Part shown: positions 7,668 through 15,910 of the stretch, piece by piece | Numbering within the stretch: the stretch's first letter is position 1 | How the letters are laid out: every line of letters begins with the position of its first letter | Source of the DNA: Clostridia bacterium | Lineage (GTDB): Bacteria > Bacillota > Clostridia > Oscillospirales > Acutalibacteraceae | Length of the DNA: 64,000 bases | Assembly: GCA_900770165.1 (NCBI GenBank) | Contig: CAAGJJ010000131.1 | Location: 1-64,000 of the forward strand | Reading direction: 5' to 3' | Notes under the pieces: generated by a model | What the model saw: only the letters and a program-made list of their open reading frames with translations | Told to the model about the DNA's origin: nothing | Databases searched by the model: none | Program-made: the position numbers and the translations under genes

Positions 7668-10265
7668 TTGAAGTTATTAGTTTTAGATGGAAATAGTATT
7701 TTAAATAGAGCTTTTTATGGTGTAAAGGGACTAGCTACAAAAGAAGGCTTTTTTACTAATGGAATATATGGTTTTTTAACTACACTTCAAAAAGTTAAAG
7801 AAGAAACTTCTCCTAATGCAATAGCAATAGCGTTTGATGTAAAAAAACCAACATTTCGCCATAAAGCTTATGAAGGGTATAAAGCTAAAAGAAAAGGAAT
7901 GCCTGAAGATTTAGCTAAACAACTTCCTATATTAAAGGAACTTTTAGGATATTTGGGACTTTCAATTATTGAATGTGAGGGCTTTGAAGCAGACGATATA
8001 CTGGGAACTCTTGCAAGAAAATGTGAGGAGACCGGTGATGAATGTATTATTGCTACCGGAGATAGAGATAGCCTACAATTAGTTTCTGAAAACGTTTCTG
8101 TTAGAATAACGGCTACTAAATTCGGAAAACCTGAGGTCACGCTTTACGATAAAGATAAAATATTTGAAAAGTATGGGGTTACTCCTAAGCAATTAATAGA
8201 TATAAAAGCAATTCAAGGAGACAGTTCAGACAATATTCCCGGTGTTGCAGGTATTGGAGAAAAAGGTGCAAATGAACTTATTAGAAAATTTAAAAATCTT
8301 GATTATATATACGATAATATTGATAAAATTGATATAAAGGAAGGAATGAGGAAAAAACTTAAAGAAGGAAAAGAAAGTGCATATATGAGTAAGATGCTTG
8401 GTACGGTGCGTACAGATGTACCAATTGATACAGATATTAATTTATTTATTCCAACAGAATGCAATACGGAAAAAGCATTGAATCTTATGAATAAATTAGA
8501 ATTTTTTTCACTAATAGACAAGATAGGACTTAGAGAAAGAAATGATAGTACTAATAAAGTGCAAAGTGGAATAACATATAAAATTTTAAGAGAAAATATA
8601 AATTTAGAACACTTATATAAAAAGCTTAAGCAAAACAAATCAGTACGGTTTTTAGCTGAAATAAGTTCGAAAAATGTTATATTAGCTGGAATTATTACAA
8701 ATAGTATAATATATGTTATAAGTGAAAAACAAAGTGGATTTGTTGAATTTATAAAAAAATTATTTGAAGATTCGTCTATTGAAAAGCAAACTCATAATGT
8801 AAAATCGCTTATACTTGCGCTGAAATCTTTAGATATAAATCCTAAAAATATAAAATTTGATACTATGCTTGCTGCATATCTTTTAAATCCGTCAGCTTCC
8901 GATTATTCATTAGATAGACTTTGCAATGAGTATGAAGGTACTAAAGCAAGTTTTGAAGGAGAAGAAAATGAAAGTTTATTAGTTAATCTTTCAACACTTA
9001 ATAGTATTATAGATAAACTTAAAGAAAATATTGAAAAAAATGGTCAACAGAAATTGCTTTATAATATAGAAATACCATTATCAAAACTTTTAGCTGAAAT
9101 GGAAGATTTAGGTTTTGGGGTAGACGCTGAGGGCATTGAAAAATATGGCGAAATGTTAGATAAAAAAATTTACGAAATGCAAAAGCAGATATATGATTAT
9201 GTTGGGTATGAATTTAATATTAATTCGCCAAAACAATTAGGATCTGCTTTGTTTGAAGGTTTAGGTCTTCCTGTAGGGAAGAAAACTAAAAGTGGATATT
9301 CAACTAGTGCAGAAGTTCTTGAAGGAATAAGATATGCTCATCCAGTAGTAGATGATATACTAGAATATAGAACTTTGACGAAATTAAAGTCTACCTATTG
9401 TGATGGTATGATTAAAGTTATAGAAAAAGATGGCAGAATTCATTCTAAATTTAATCAGGTAGAAACAAGAACAGGAAGGATAAGTTCAACTGAACCTAAT
9501 CTTCAAAATATTCCCGTTAGAACAGATATAGGACGTGAACTTAGAAGGTTTTTTATTGCTAAGGAAGGGCATGTATTGGTAGATGCAGACTATTCACAGA
9601 TTGAATTAAGAGTACTAGCTCATGTTGCTAATGATGAGAATATGATAGAAGCATTTGAAAATAATGAAGATATTCATGCTATAACTGCTTCTCAGGTATT
9701 TCATATTCCTTCGGAAATGCTTACACCTCTTATGAGAAGCCGTGCTAAGGCTGTTAATTTTGGTATAGTTTATGGAATAAGTGCATTTTCGCTTTCTAAA
9801 GATATTGGTGTTACAGTAAAAGAGGCAAAAGAATATATCAATAATTATTTGAATCACTATTCTGGTGTTAGTAAATATATGAAAGAAGTAGTTGAAGATG
9901 CTGAAGAAAAAGGATATGTTGAGACTATGTTTAAAAGGAGAAGATATTTACCTGAGATTACGTCTTCTAACTTTAACCTTAGGTCATTTGGAAAAAGAGT
10001 TGCAATGAATATGCCTATACAAGGTGCTGCAGCTGATATTATAAAAATTGCTATGCTTAAAGTTGAGAACAGGCTTATAGCTGAAAATTTGAAATCTAAA
10101 TTAATTTTACAAGTTCATGATGAATTAATAGTTGAAGCTCCTGAATATGAGTCTAAGAAGGTTGCAGCTATTTTAAAAGAAGAAATGGAAAAGGCTGTTA
10201 ATTTGAAAGTACCACTAATAGCGGAAACATCAATAGGTAAAACATGGTATGATGCAAAGGTATGA
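7668..10265 (+). CDS. polA: DNA polymerase I
   Basis: An 865-aa polymerase for Okazaki-fragment processing and repair. The 5'-3' exonuclease domain opens LLVLDGNSILNRAFYG, with EGFEADDILGTLA and GDRDSLQLV. The central 3'-5' exonuclease domain lacks the catalytic Asp-x-Glu motif (the segment reads RFLAEISSKN), so proofreading is probably lost. The polymerase domain is intact: DADYSQIELR (motif A), RAKAVNFGIVYG (motif B), LQVHDELIVE (motif C). I chose TTG 7668, which gives the family N terminus and has GGATGGA upstream; a GTG at 7638 would add ten atypical residues. Confidence 0.96.
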   Translation: MKLLVLDGNSILNRAFYGVKGLATKEGFFTNGIYGFLTTLQKVKEETSPNAIAIAFDVKKPTFRHKAYEGYKAKRKGMPEDLAKQLPILKELLGYLGLSIIECEGFEADDILGTLARKCEETGDECIIATGDRDSLQLVSENVSVRITATKFGKPEVTLYDKDKIFEKYGVTPKQLIDIKAIQGDSSDNIPGVAGIGEKGANELIRKFKNLDYIYDNIDKIDIKEGMRKKLKEGKESAYMSKMLGTVRTDVPIDTDINLFIPTECNTEKALNLMNKLEFFSLIDKIGLRERNDSTNKVQSGITYKILRENINLEHLYKKLKQNKSVRFLAEISSKNVILAGIITNSIIYVISEKQSGFVEFIKKLFEDSSIEKQTHNVKSLILALKSLDINPKNIKFDTMLAAYLLNPSASDYSLDRLCNEYEGTKASFEGEENESLLVNLSTLNSIIDKLKENIEKNGQQKLLYNIEIPLSKLLAEMEDLGFGVDAEGIEKYGEMLDKKIYEMQKQIYDYVGYEFNINSPKQLGSALFEGLGLPVGKKTKSGYSTSAEVLEGIRYAHPVVDDILEYRTLTKLKSTYCDGMIKVIEKDGRIHSKFNQVETRTGRISSTEPNLQNIPVRTDIGRELRRFFIAKEGHVLVDADYSQIELRVLAHVANDENMIEAFENNEDIHAITASQVFHIPSEMLTPLMRSRAKAVNFGIVYGISAFSLSKDIGVTVKEAKEYINNYLNHYSGVSKYMKEVVEDAEEKGYVETMFKRRRYLPEITSSNFNLRSFGKRVAMNMPIQGAAADIIKIAMLKVENRLIAENLKSKLILQVHDELIVEAPEYESKKVAAILKEEMEKAVNLKVPLIAETSIGKTWYDAKV

Positions 10266-10276
10266 GGTGAGAGTGA

Positions 10277-10714
10277 ATGAAAAGAATTTTATTTGTTTGT
10301 ACTGGAAATACGTGTAGAAGTCCTATGGCAGCAGGAATATTAAAAAAAATAGCAAAAGATGATGAGTATATTATAGAAAGTGCCGGAATAATGGCATTAG
10401 ATGGTGAAAGTGCGTGTAATGATGCAATTTTATCTTGTAAAGAAATAGATATTGATATTAGCAATCATAAATCTAAGTCGATATCTAAAGTGAAAAATTT
10501 AGAGGAAGTAGATTTATTTATTGTGATGTCTGAAAGTCATGCCGATATACTTAAAAAGTTAAATGTTCCTGAAAACAAAATAGTAGTTTTAGGAGGAGGA
10601 ATACCTGATCCTTATTTAAAAGGAATTGCTGAATATAGAAGAACACGTGATAAAATTAAAGCTGAATTAATAAATTTATATGGTAAAATGAGAGATGGTT
10701 TAATTGATAATTAG
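10277..10714 (+). CDS. low-molecular-weight phosphatase, probably protein-arginine phosphatase type
   Basis: A 145-aa enzyme of the low-molecular-weight tyrosine phosphatase fold. The P-loop CTGNTCRS (from residue 8) carries the nucleophilic Cys and Arg, and the general acid lies in IPDPYLKG. In Bacillus YwlE a Thr at this place in the P-loop selects phospho-arginine, and the same Thr is present here. McsB, the arginine kinase, is not in the window. The ATG at 10277 follows GAGGTGAGAG, 11 bp after polA, so it is likely co-transcribed. Tyrosine phosphatase activity remains an alternative. Confidence 0.85.
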   Translation: MKRILFVCTGNTCRSPMAAGILKKIAKDDEYIIESAGIMALDGESACNDAILSCKEIDIDISNHKSKSISKVKNLEEVDLFIVMSESHADILKKLNVPENKIVVLGGGIPDPYLKGIAEYRRTRDKIKAELINLYGKMRDGLIDN

Positions 10715-11147
10715 ACTAGATAAAAATTACATAAATGAAGTGGTAAATATTGAAAAAGCTTGTTTTGCTTCTCCGTGGTCATATGATGGAATTGAAGAAG
10801 AATTAAGAAATCCAAATACATATTATATTATTTATGTATTTGATAGAAAAGTGGTGGGGTATGCTGGTATGTATTCTGTTTGTTCAGAAGGATATATCAA
10901 TAACATAGCAGTTTTACCTGAGTTTAGAGGCAGAGGAATAGCAAAAGTGCTTTTAAATAACCTTGTACAATATTCAATTTTGAATAAGCTTGATTTTTTA
11001 TCTTTGGAAGTTAGAGTATCTAATAAAGTTGCAATAAATTTGTATAGTTCAAATGGATTTAAAAATGTAGGTTGCAGACGACTGTTTTATTCAAAACCCA
11101 AAGAAGATGCTTTAATTATGACTAAATTTTTCAATACTGAAAAATGA
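10704..11147 (+). CDS. rimI: ribosomal-protein-alanine N-acetyltransferase
   Basis: A 147-aa GNAT acetyltransferase. The IEKACFASPWSYDGI opening is typical of RimI, and the acetyl-CoA loop is EFRGRGIAKVLL (about 72-83). The late LEVRVSNKVAINLYSSNGF block is also characteristic. It starts at TTG 10704, overlapping the preceding phosphatase gene by 11 bases, so translation is probably coupled. Its place directly before tsaD is the usual one in Firmicutes, although tsaB and tsaE are not beside it here. Confidence 0.9.
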   Translation: MIIRLDKNYINEVVNIEKACFASPWSYDGIEEELRNPNTYYIIYVFDRKVVGYAGMYSVCSEGYINNIAVLPEFRGRGIAKVLLNNLVQYSILNKLDFLSLEVRVSNKVAINLYSSNGFKNVGCRRLFYSKPKEDALIMTKFFNTEK

Positions 11148-11211
11148 TAGATTAAAATTTATTTAAAAATTTAAAATATAAAATATATATTTATAATTAA
11201 TAGGGGGATAA

Positions 11212-12219
11212 ATGAGAATACTAGCGATAGAAAGCTCTTGTGATGAGACAGCTGCTGCAGTAGTCGAAGATGGAAGAAAAGTTATTTCATCGGTTGTGGC
11301 GTCTCAGGTTGAAGAGCATAAAATTTATGGAGGAGTTGTACCAGAGATTGCTTCGAGAAGGCATACTGAAGCGATTGTTGGAGTTACAGATAAAGCCTTG
11401 AGTGATGCAAATATTCTATTGAAAGATATAGATGCAATATCTGTTACTCATGCACCTGGTTTAATTGGGGCGCTGTTAGTAGGAGTGAATTTTGCAAAAG
11501 GATTGTCTTTAGCAACTGGATTACCGTTAATTCCAGTTCATCACTTAAGGTCTCATATAGCATCTAATTATATTTCAAATTTAGAATTAGAACCACCATT
11601 TTTATGCCTTGTTGTATCTGGAGGGCATAGTCATATAATTGAAGTTAAAGGATATACTAATTTAAAAGTTATTGGAAAAACCAGAGATGATGCAGCAGGA
11701 GAAGCATTTGATAAAGCTGCAAGAGCTATGGGAATGCCTTACCCGGGTGGAATACATTTAGATAAGGTTGCTGAATCTGGAGACCCGAATTCTTTTGCAC
11801 TTCCACATCCAAAGGTAAATGGCTCAAAGTACGATTTTAGTTTTTCTGGGTTGAAAACAGCAGTTTTAAATCAAATTAATATTGCTAACCAAAAAGGTGA
11901 AAAATTAAATATAGAGGATTTATCTGCATCGTTTAGAAAAGTTCTTGTGGATTGTTTAGTTGAAAATTTTGTAAATGCTGCAAAAGATTTAAATTACAAT
12001 AAACTGGTTATTGCAGGGGGTGTGTCCGCAAATTCTCATTTAAGAAAAAGACTTAAAGCTGAATGTGAAAAATATGGCTGGAGTTTTTATAAACCAGAGT
12101 TATCTCTTTGTGGAGACAATGCAGCTATGGTAGGTTCTCAGGCTTATTATGAATATCTTAGTGGTTCTGTGGCAACACTTGATTTGAATGCCTGTGCAAA
12201 TATGTCAATTGAATTTTGA
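11212..12219 (+). CDS. tsaD: tRNA N6-threonylcarbamoyladenosine transferase
   Basis: A 335-aa ASKHA-fold enzyme that moves the threonylcarbamoyl group from TC-AMP to A37 of ANN-decoding tRNAs. It opens LAIESSCDETAAAVV. The metal-binding histidines are in PVHHLRSHIAS (about 108-118), and the glycine-rich AGGVSANSHLR and CGDNAAMVG motifs are intact. The ATG follows GGGGG. The enzyme that makes TC-AMP (tsaC) is encoded at 26336 in this window. TsaB and TsaE must be elsewhere. Confidence 0.96.
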   Translation: MRILAIESSCDETAAAVVEDGRKVISSVVASQVEEHKIYGGVVPEIASRRHTEAIVGVTDKALSDANILLKDIDAISVTHAPGLIGALLVGVNFAKGLSLATGLPLIPVHHLRSHIASNYISNLELEPPFLCLVVSGGHSHIIEVKGYTNLKVIGKTRDDAAGEAFDKAARAMGMPYPGGIHLDKVAESGDPNSFALPHPKVNGSKYDFSFSGLKTAVLNQINIANQKGEKLNIEDLSASFRKVLVDCLVENFVNAAKDLNYNKLVIAGGVSANSHLRKRLKAECEKYGWSFYKPELSLCGDNAAMVGSQAYYEYLSGSVATLDLNACANMSIEF

Positions 12220-12251
12220 TGCTTTTGTGTTAAAATTTAACAAATTATACA

Positions 12252-12280
12252 TTGAAAAACTTGTTTATATGTCTTATAAT
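12252..12280 (+). promoter_or_regulatory. strong promoter of the PEP carboxykinase gene
   Basis: TTGAAA (12252-12257), exactly 17 bases, then a perfect TATAAT (12275-12280), 52 bases before the start codon. Confidence 0.8.
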
Positions 12281-12332
12281 TTGAGTTGGATGTTTTTTGC
12301 TAATTGGTGTTAGAAAAGGAAGGTGCAGTTTT

Positions 12333-14096
12333 ATGACAGAAAATAAGTATGTTCTTGAGTGGATAGAAAAAATGAAAAGTCTTGTAAATCCTGATAATAT
12401 TGTCTGGATTGATGGATCGGAAGAGCAATTAGAATCTCTTCGAAAAGAAGCTTGCACTACAGGTGAGCTTATTAAGCTTAATCAAGAAAAATTACCAGGA
12501 TGTTATCTTCATAGGACGGCTGTTAATGATGTGGCTCGTGTAGAAGATAGAACCTTTATTTGTTCTAGAAAAGAGGAAGATGCAGGCCCTACAAATAATT
12601 GGTGGGATCCTAAAGAAGCATATGAAAAGTTATATTCAATAGCTGAAGACAGTTACAAGGGTCGCACAATGTATGTTATACCTTATTCAATGGGTCCAGT
12701 GGGATCTCCGTTATCTAAAATAGGTATTGAACTTACCGATTCTATTTATGTTGTATTAAATATGGCTATTATGACTCGCGTTGGAAAATCTGTCCTAGAA
12801 ACACTAGGAGACAGCAACGATTGGGTTCGTGGCTTACATTGTAAGTGTGACATTGATCCTGAAAATAGATATATATGTCATTTCCCTGAAGATTACACAA
12901 TTATTTCTGTTAACTCTGGTTATGGTGGAAATGTTCTTTTAGGTAAAAAATGTTTTGCTTTAAGAATTGCTTCTTATCTTGGCAAAAAAGAAGGTTGGAT
13001 GGCTGAACATATGCTTATTCTTGGAATTGAAAATCCAAAAGGAGAAATTAAGTACATTTCAGCGGCATTCCCATCTGCATGCGGTAAAACTAATTTAGCA
13101 ATGCTTATTCCGCCAGAAGGTTATAGAAAGAATGGTTATAAAGTTTGGTGTGTTGGAGACGATATTGCCTGGATGAGAAAAGGGCGAGATGGAAGACTTT
13201 ATGCTATAAATCCGGAAAACGGTTTCTTTGGTGTAGCTCCAGGAACAAATGCAAAATCTAATCCTAATGCCTTAGAATCTACAAAAAGAGGAACTATCTT
13301 TACAAATGTTGCTCTTAACTTAGATGACGATACTGTTTGGTGGGAGGGACTTGATAAGAATCCTCCAGAAAATGCAGTTAATTGGAAAGGCGAACCATGG
13401 AATGGTAAAGAATCTGAAGAAAAAGGTGCACATCCTAATAGTAGATTCACTGCTCCAGCAAAAAATTGCCCTTGCATAAGTTCAGAATTTGAAAGTAAAA
13501 CAGGTGTACCAATTTCTGCTATTATATTTGGTGGACGCCGTGCTCAGACTACACCTCTTGTATATCAGTCTAGGAATTGGGATAACGGTGTTTTTGTTGG
13601 ATCTATTATGGCATCTGAAACAACTGCAGCAGCAGCAGGCAAAGTAGGAGTTGTTCGTCGTGACCCAATGGCGATGTTACCTTTCTGTGGATACAATATG
13701 GGAGACTATTTTGCTCATTGGTTCCATATGGGTGAAGTACTAGGAGACAAAGCACCCAAAATATTTAATGTAAACTGGTTTAGAGTTGACGAAGATGGAA
13801 ACTTTATTTGGCCTGGATTTGGAGATAATCTACGCGTACTTGAGTGGATTATAAAGAGATGCGATGGAGAAGTTGACGCTATTGAGACGCCAATTGGCTA
13901 TGTTCCAAAGGTTGAAGATATTAATCTTGATGGTCTGGATTTTGAATTAGATACACTTAAATCTATTTTGGAAGTTGACAATGAGCTTTGGAGAAAAGAA
14001 GCGGAAGGAATAACTGCATTTTATAAGAAATTTGGTGACAAGTTGCCTAAGAAACTCGAAAAAGAGTTAAAAGGGTTAAAAGAAAGATTGAAATAA
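12333..14096 (+). CDS. pckG: phosphoenolpyruvate carboxykinase (GTP)
   Basis: A 587-aa enzyme interconverting oxaloacetate and PEP with GTP/GDP. The GTP-family P-loop FPSACGKTNLAMLIP is near residue 250, with the metal and substrate residues in GDDIAWM and GRRAQTTPLVYQS. The length is normal for the GTP type and unlike the shorter ATP type. ATG 12333 follows AAAGGAAGG by 9 bases; an in-frame TTG further up lacks a ribosome site. It is a single-gene unit with a consensus promoter and terminator. In fermentative Clostridia it often runs in the carboxylating direction toward succinate or propionate; that is inference. Confidence 0.96.
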   Translation: MTENKYVLEWIEKMKSLVNPDNIVWIDGSEEQLESLRKEACTTGELIKLNQEKLPGCYLHRTAVNDVARVEDRTFICSRKEEDAGPTNNWWDPKEAYEKLYSIAEDSYKGRTMYVIPYSMGPVGSPLSKIGIELTDSIYVVLNMAIMTRVGKSVLETLGDSNDWVRGLHCKCDIDPENRYICHFPEDYTIISVNSGYGGNVLLGKKCFALRIASYLGKKEGWMAEHMLILGIENPKGEIKYISAAFPSACGKTNLAMLIPPEGYRKNGYKVWCVGDDIAWMRKGRDGRLYAINPENGFFGVAPGTNAKSNPNALESTKRGTIFTNVALNLDDDTVWWEGLDKNPPENAVNWKGEPWNGKESEEKGAHPNSRFTAPAKNCPCISSEFESKTGVPISAIIFGGRRAQTTPLVYQSRNWDNGVFVGSIMASETTAAAAGKVGVVRRDPMAMLPFCGYNMGDYFAHWFHMGEVLGDKAPKIFNVNWFRVDEDGNFIWPGFGDNLRVLEWIIKRCDGEVDAIETPIGYVPKVEDINLDGLDFELDTLKSILEVDNELWRKEAEGITAFYKKFGDKLPKKLEKELKGLKERLK

Positions 14097-14103
14097 TAAA
14101 AAG

Positions 14104-14129
14104 TCCCTTCAGATTTTTATCTGAGGGGA
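14104..14129. terminator. bidirectional terminator between pckG and the ABC-F gene
   Basis: An 11-bp stem (tcccttcagat, one mismatch) with a TTTT loop lies between convergent stop codons. T-rich sequence follows on the plus strand and a five-T run on the minus strand. Confidence 0.8.
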
Positions 14130-14137
14130 TTCTTTAT

Positions 14138-15724
14138 TTATAAATTCATTTGAATATATTCATCATAAGTACACATTCTATCAATAAGACCATCTGGAGT
14201 AATTTCAATAATTCTATCTGCCACAGTTTGAATAAATTCATGGTCTTGCGAAGTGAATAATATGTTCCCTTTGAAATTAATAAGACCATTGTTAACAGCT
14301 GTGATAGATTCAAGATCTAAATGGTTTGTTGGTTGGTCGAGAATTAATACGTTAGAACCATATAGCATCATTCTCGAAAACATACATCTAACTTTTTCTC
14401 CTCCGGAAAGTACCTTTACTGGTTTAAAAATATCATCTCCTGAAAAGAGCATTCTACCTAAGAAACCTCTAAGATAAGTTTCAGTGGTATCTTTTGAGTA
14501 TTGTCTCATCCAATTTAATATGCTTAAGTCACAATTTTCAAAGAAAGAACTGTTATCTTTAGGAAAATAGGATCTAGAGGTACTAACTCCCCACCTGAAT
14601 GTTCCTTCATCTGGTTCAATTTCTTCGGTTAGTATGCGGAATAATGCTGTTATAGAGTGTTCGTTTTTAGATATAAACGCAACTTTGTCTCCTTTGTTTA
14701 AAGTGAAACTTATATTATTTAAAAGCTTTTCTCCGTCTATAGTTTTACTTAAAGATTCTACTCTTAGAATATCTTTACCGGCTTCTCTATCCATATTAAA
14801 ACCTATAAATGGATATCTACGGCTTGATGCAGGCATTTCTTCTACTGTAATTTTATCGAGTAGTTTTTTCCTGGCAGTTGCTTGTTTAGATTTTGATTTA
14901 TTTGCAGAGAATCTTTCAATAAAGCTTTGGAGTTCTTTTATTTTTTCTTCTTTTTTCTTGTTTTGTTGTTTTTGCATTTTCTGCATTAATTGGCTAGATT
15001 CATACCAAAATTCATAGTTTCCAATGTACATTTTTATTTTAGTGTAATCTATATCTACAGTATGAGTACAAACATTGTTTAAAAAGTGCCTATCGTGAGA
15101 CACAACGATGACTGTTCCCTCATAGTCAGATAAAAATTCTTCTAACCAATTTATTGCATTAATATCTAAATGGTTTGTAGGCTCATCTAGAAGTATAATA
15201 TCAGGATTACCAAAAAGAGCTTGGGCTAAAAGGACTTTAACTTTTTCGTTACCGTCAAGAGTACTCATGGGAGAATTTAATATGTCTTCGCTTAAACCGA
15301 GTCCTTGAATTAATTTCGATGCATCAGATTCAGCTTCCCAACCATTTAATTCAGCAAATTCATTTTCAAGTTCAGAAACTAAAAGACCATCTTCTTCACT
15401 GAAATCTGGTTTAGAATAAAGCTCATCTTTTGTTTTCATTATTTCATATAGTCTAGTGTTTCCCATAATTACCGTATCTAAAACAGTGTAGTCATCGTAT
15501 GCATAGTGGTTTTGTTTTAATACAGATAGTCTAACATTTTTAGGAATTGAAACCGAACCGGTAGTTGGTTCTAGTTCTCCACAGAGAATTTTCAAAAAAG
15601 TTGATTTTCCAGCACCGTTAGCGCCAATAATTCCATAACAGTTACCAGGTGTAAACTTTAAGTTTACGTCTTTAAATAAATTTGTTCCATTAAAACTAAG
15701 ACTTAGGTTTTCTACTGTAATCAT
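14138..15724 (-). CDS. ABC-F family ATPase with one degenerate ATP site (YbiT/YkpA-like)
   Basis: A 528-aa soluble protein with two ABC ATPase domains and no membrane helices; ABC-F proteins act on the ribosome E site. NBD1 has an intact Walker A (34-42, GANGAGKST) and Walker B with Glu (LLDEPTNHLD), but its signature reads LDGNEK (156-161). NBD2 has an intact signature (LSGGEK), a Walker A reduced to SKNEHSIT (352-359, no Gly or Lys), and Gln464 in place of the catalytic Glu (LDQPTNHLD). The interdomain linker is Lys-rich and coiled. ATG 15724 follows GGGAGGA; the open frame upstream has no ribosome site. Confidence 0.9.
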   Translation of the reverse strand: MITVENLSLSFNGTNLFKDVNLKFTPGNCYGIIGANGAGKSTFLKILCGELEPTTGSVSIPKNVRLSVLKQNHYAYDDYTVLDTVIMGNTRLYEIMKTKDELYSKPDFSEEDGLLVSELENEFAELNGWEAESDASKLIQGLGLSEDILNSPMSTLDGNEKVKVLLAQALFGNPDIILLDEPTNHLDINAINWLEEFLSDYEGTVIVVSHDRHFLNNVCTHTVDIDYTKIKMYIGNYEFWYESSQLMQKMQKQQNKKKEEKIKELQSFIERFSANKSKSKQATARKKLLDKITVEEMPASSRRYPFIGFNMDREAGKDILRVESLSKTIDGEKLLNNISFTLNKGDKVAFISKNEHSITALFRILTEEIEPDEGTFRWGVSTSRSYFPKDNSSFFENCDLSILNWMRQYSKDTTETYLRGFLGRMLFSGDDIFKPVKVLSGGEKVRCMFSRMMLYGSNVLILDQPTNHLDLESITAVNNGLINFKGNILFTSQDHEFIQTVADRIIEITPDGLIDRMCTYDEYIQMNL

Positions 15725-15758
15725 TTTTCCTCCCAATTTTATAAGTTGAATTTGTTTT

Positions 15759-15787
15759 ATTGTATCATAAATTTTAAATTTAGCAAA
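15759..15787 (-). promoter_or_regulatory. possible promoter of the ABC-F gene
   Basis: On the minus strand: TTTGCT (15782-15787), 17 bases, TACAAT (15759-15764), 34 bases before the start codon. Confidence 0.4.
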
Positions 15788-15808
15788 CATGTAATTACTA
15801 CTATAACC

Positions 15809-15837
15809 TTGTTTGTTTTTTATAAATGTATTATAAT
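15809..15837 (+). promoter_or_regulatory. probable promoter of the large phosphoesterase gene
   Basis: TTGTTT (15809-15814), 17 bases, then a perfect TATAAT (15832-15837). This implies a leader of about 70 bases. Confidence 0.5.
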
Positions 15838-15910
15838 TATTATTTAACAGATATGGCAACAGAATGTTAATAATGATATAAATAGAGGTGACGGGTTTAA
15901 AGCTGATAAT

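Noticed and set aside
13199..13477. Antisense frame inside pckG
   Set aside because: Shadow of a highly conserved gene; no promoter or start context.
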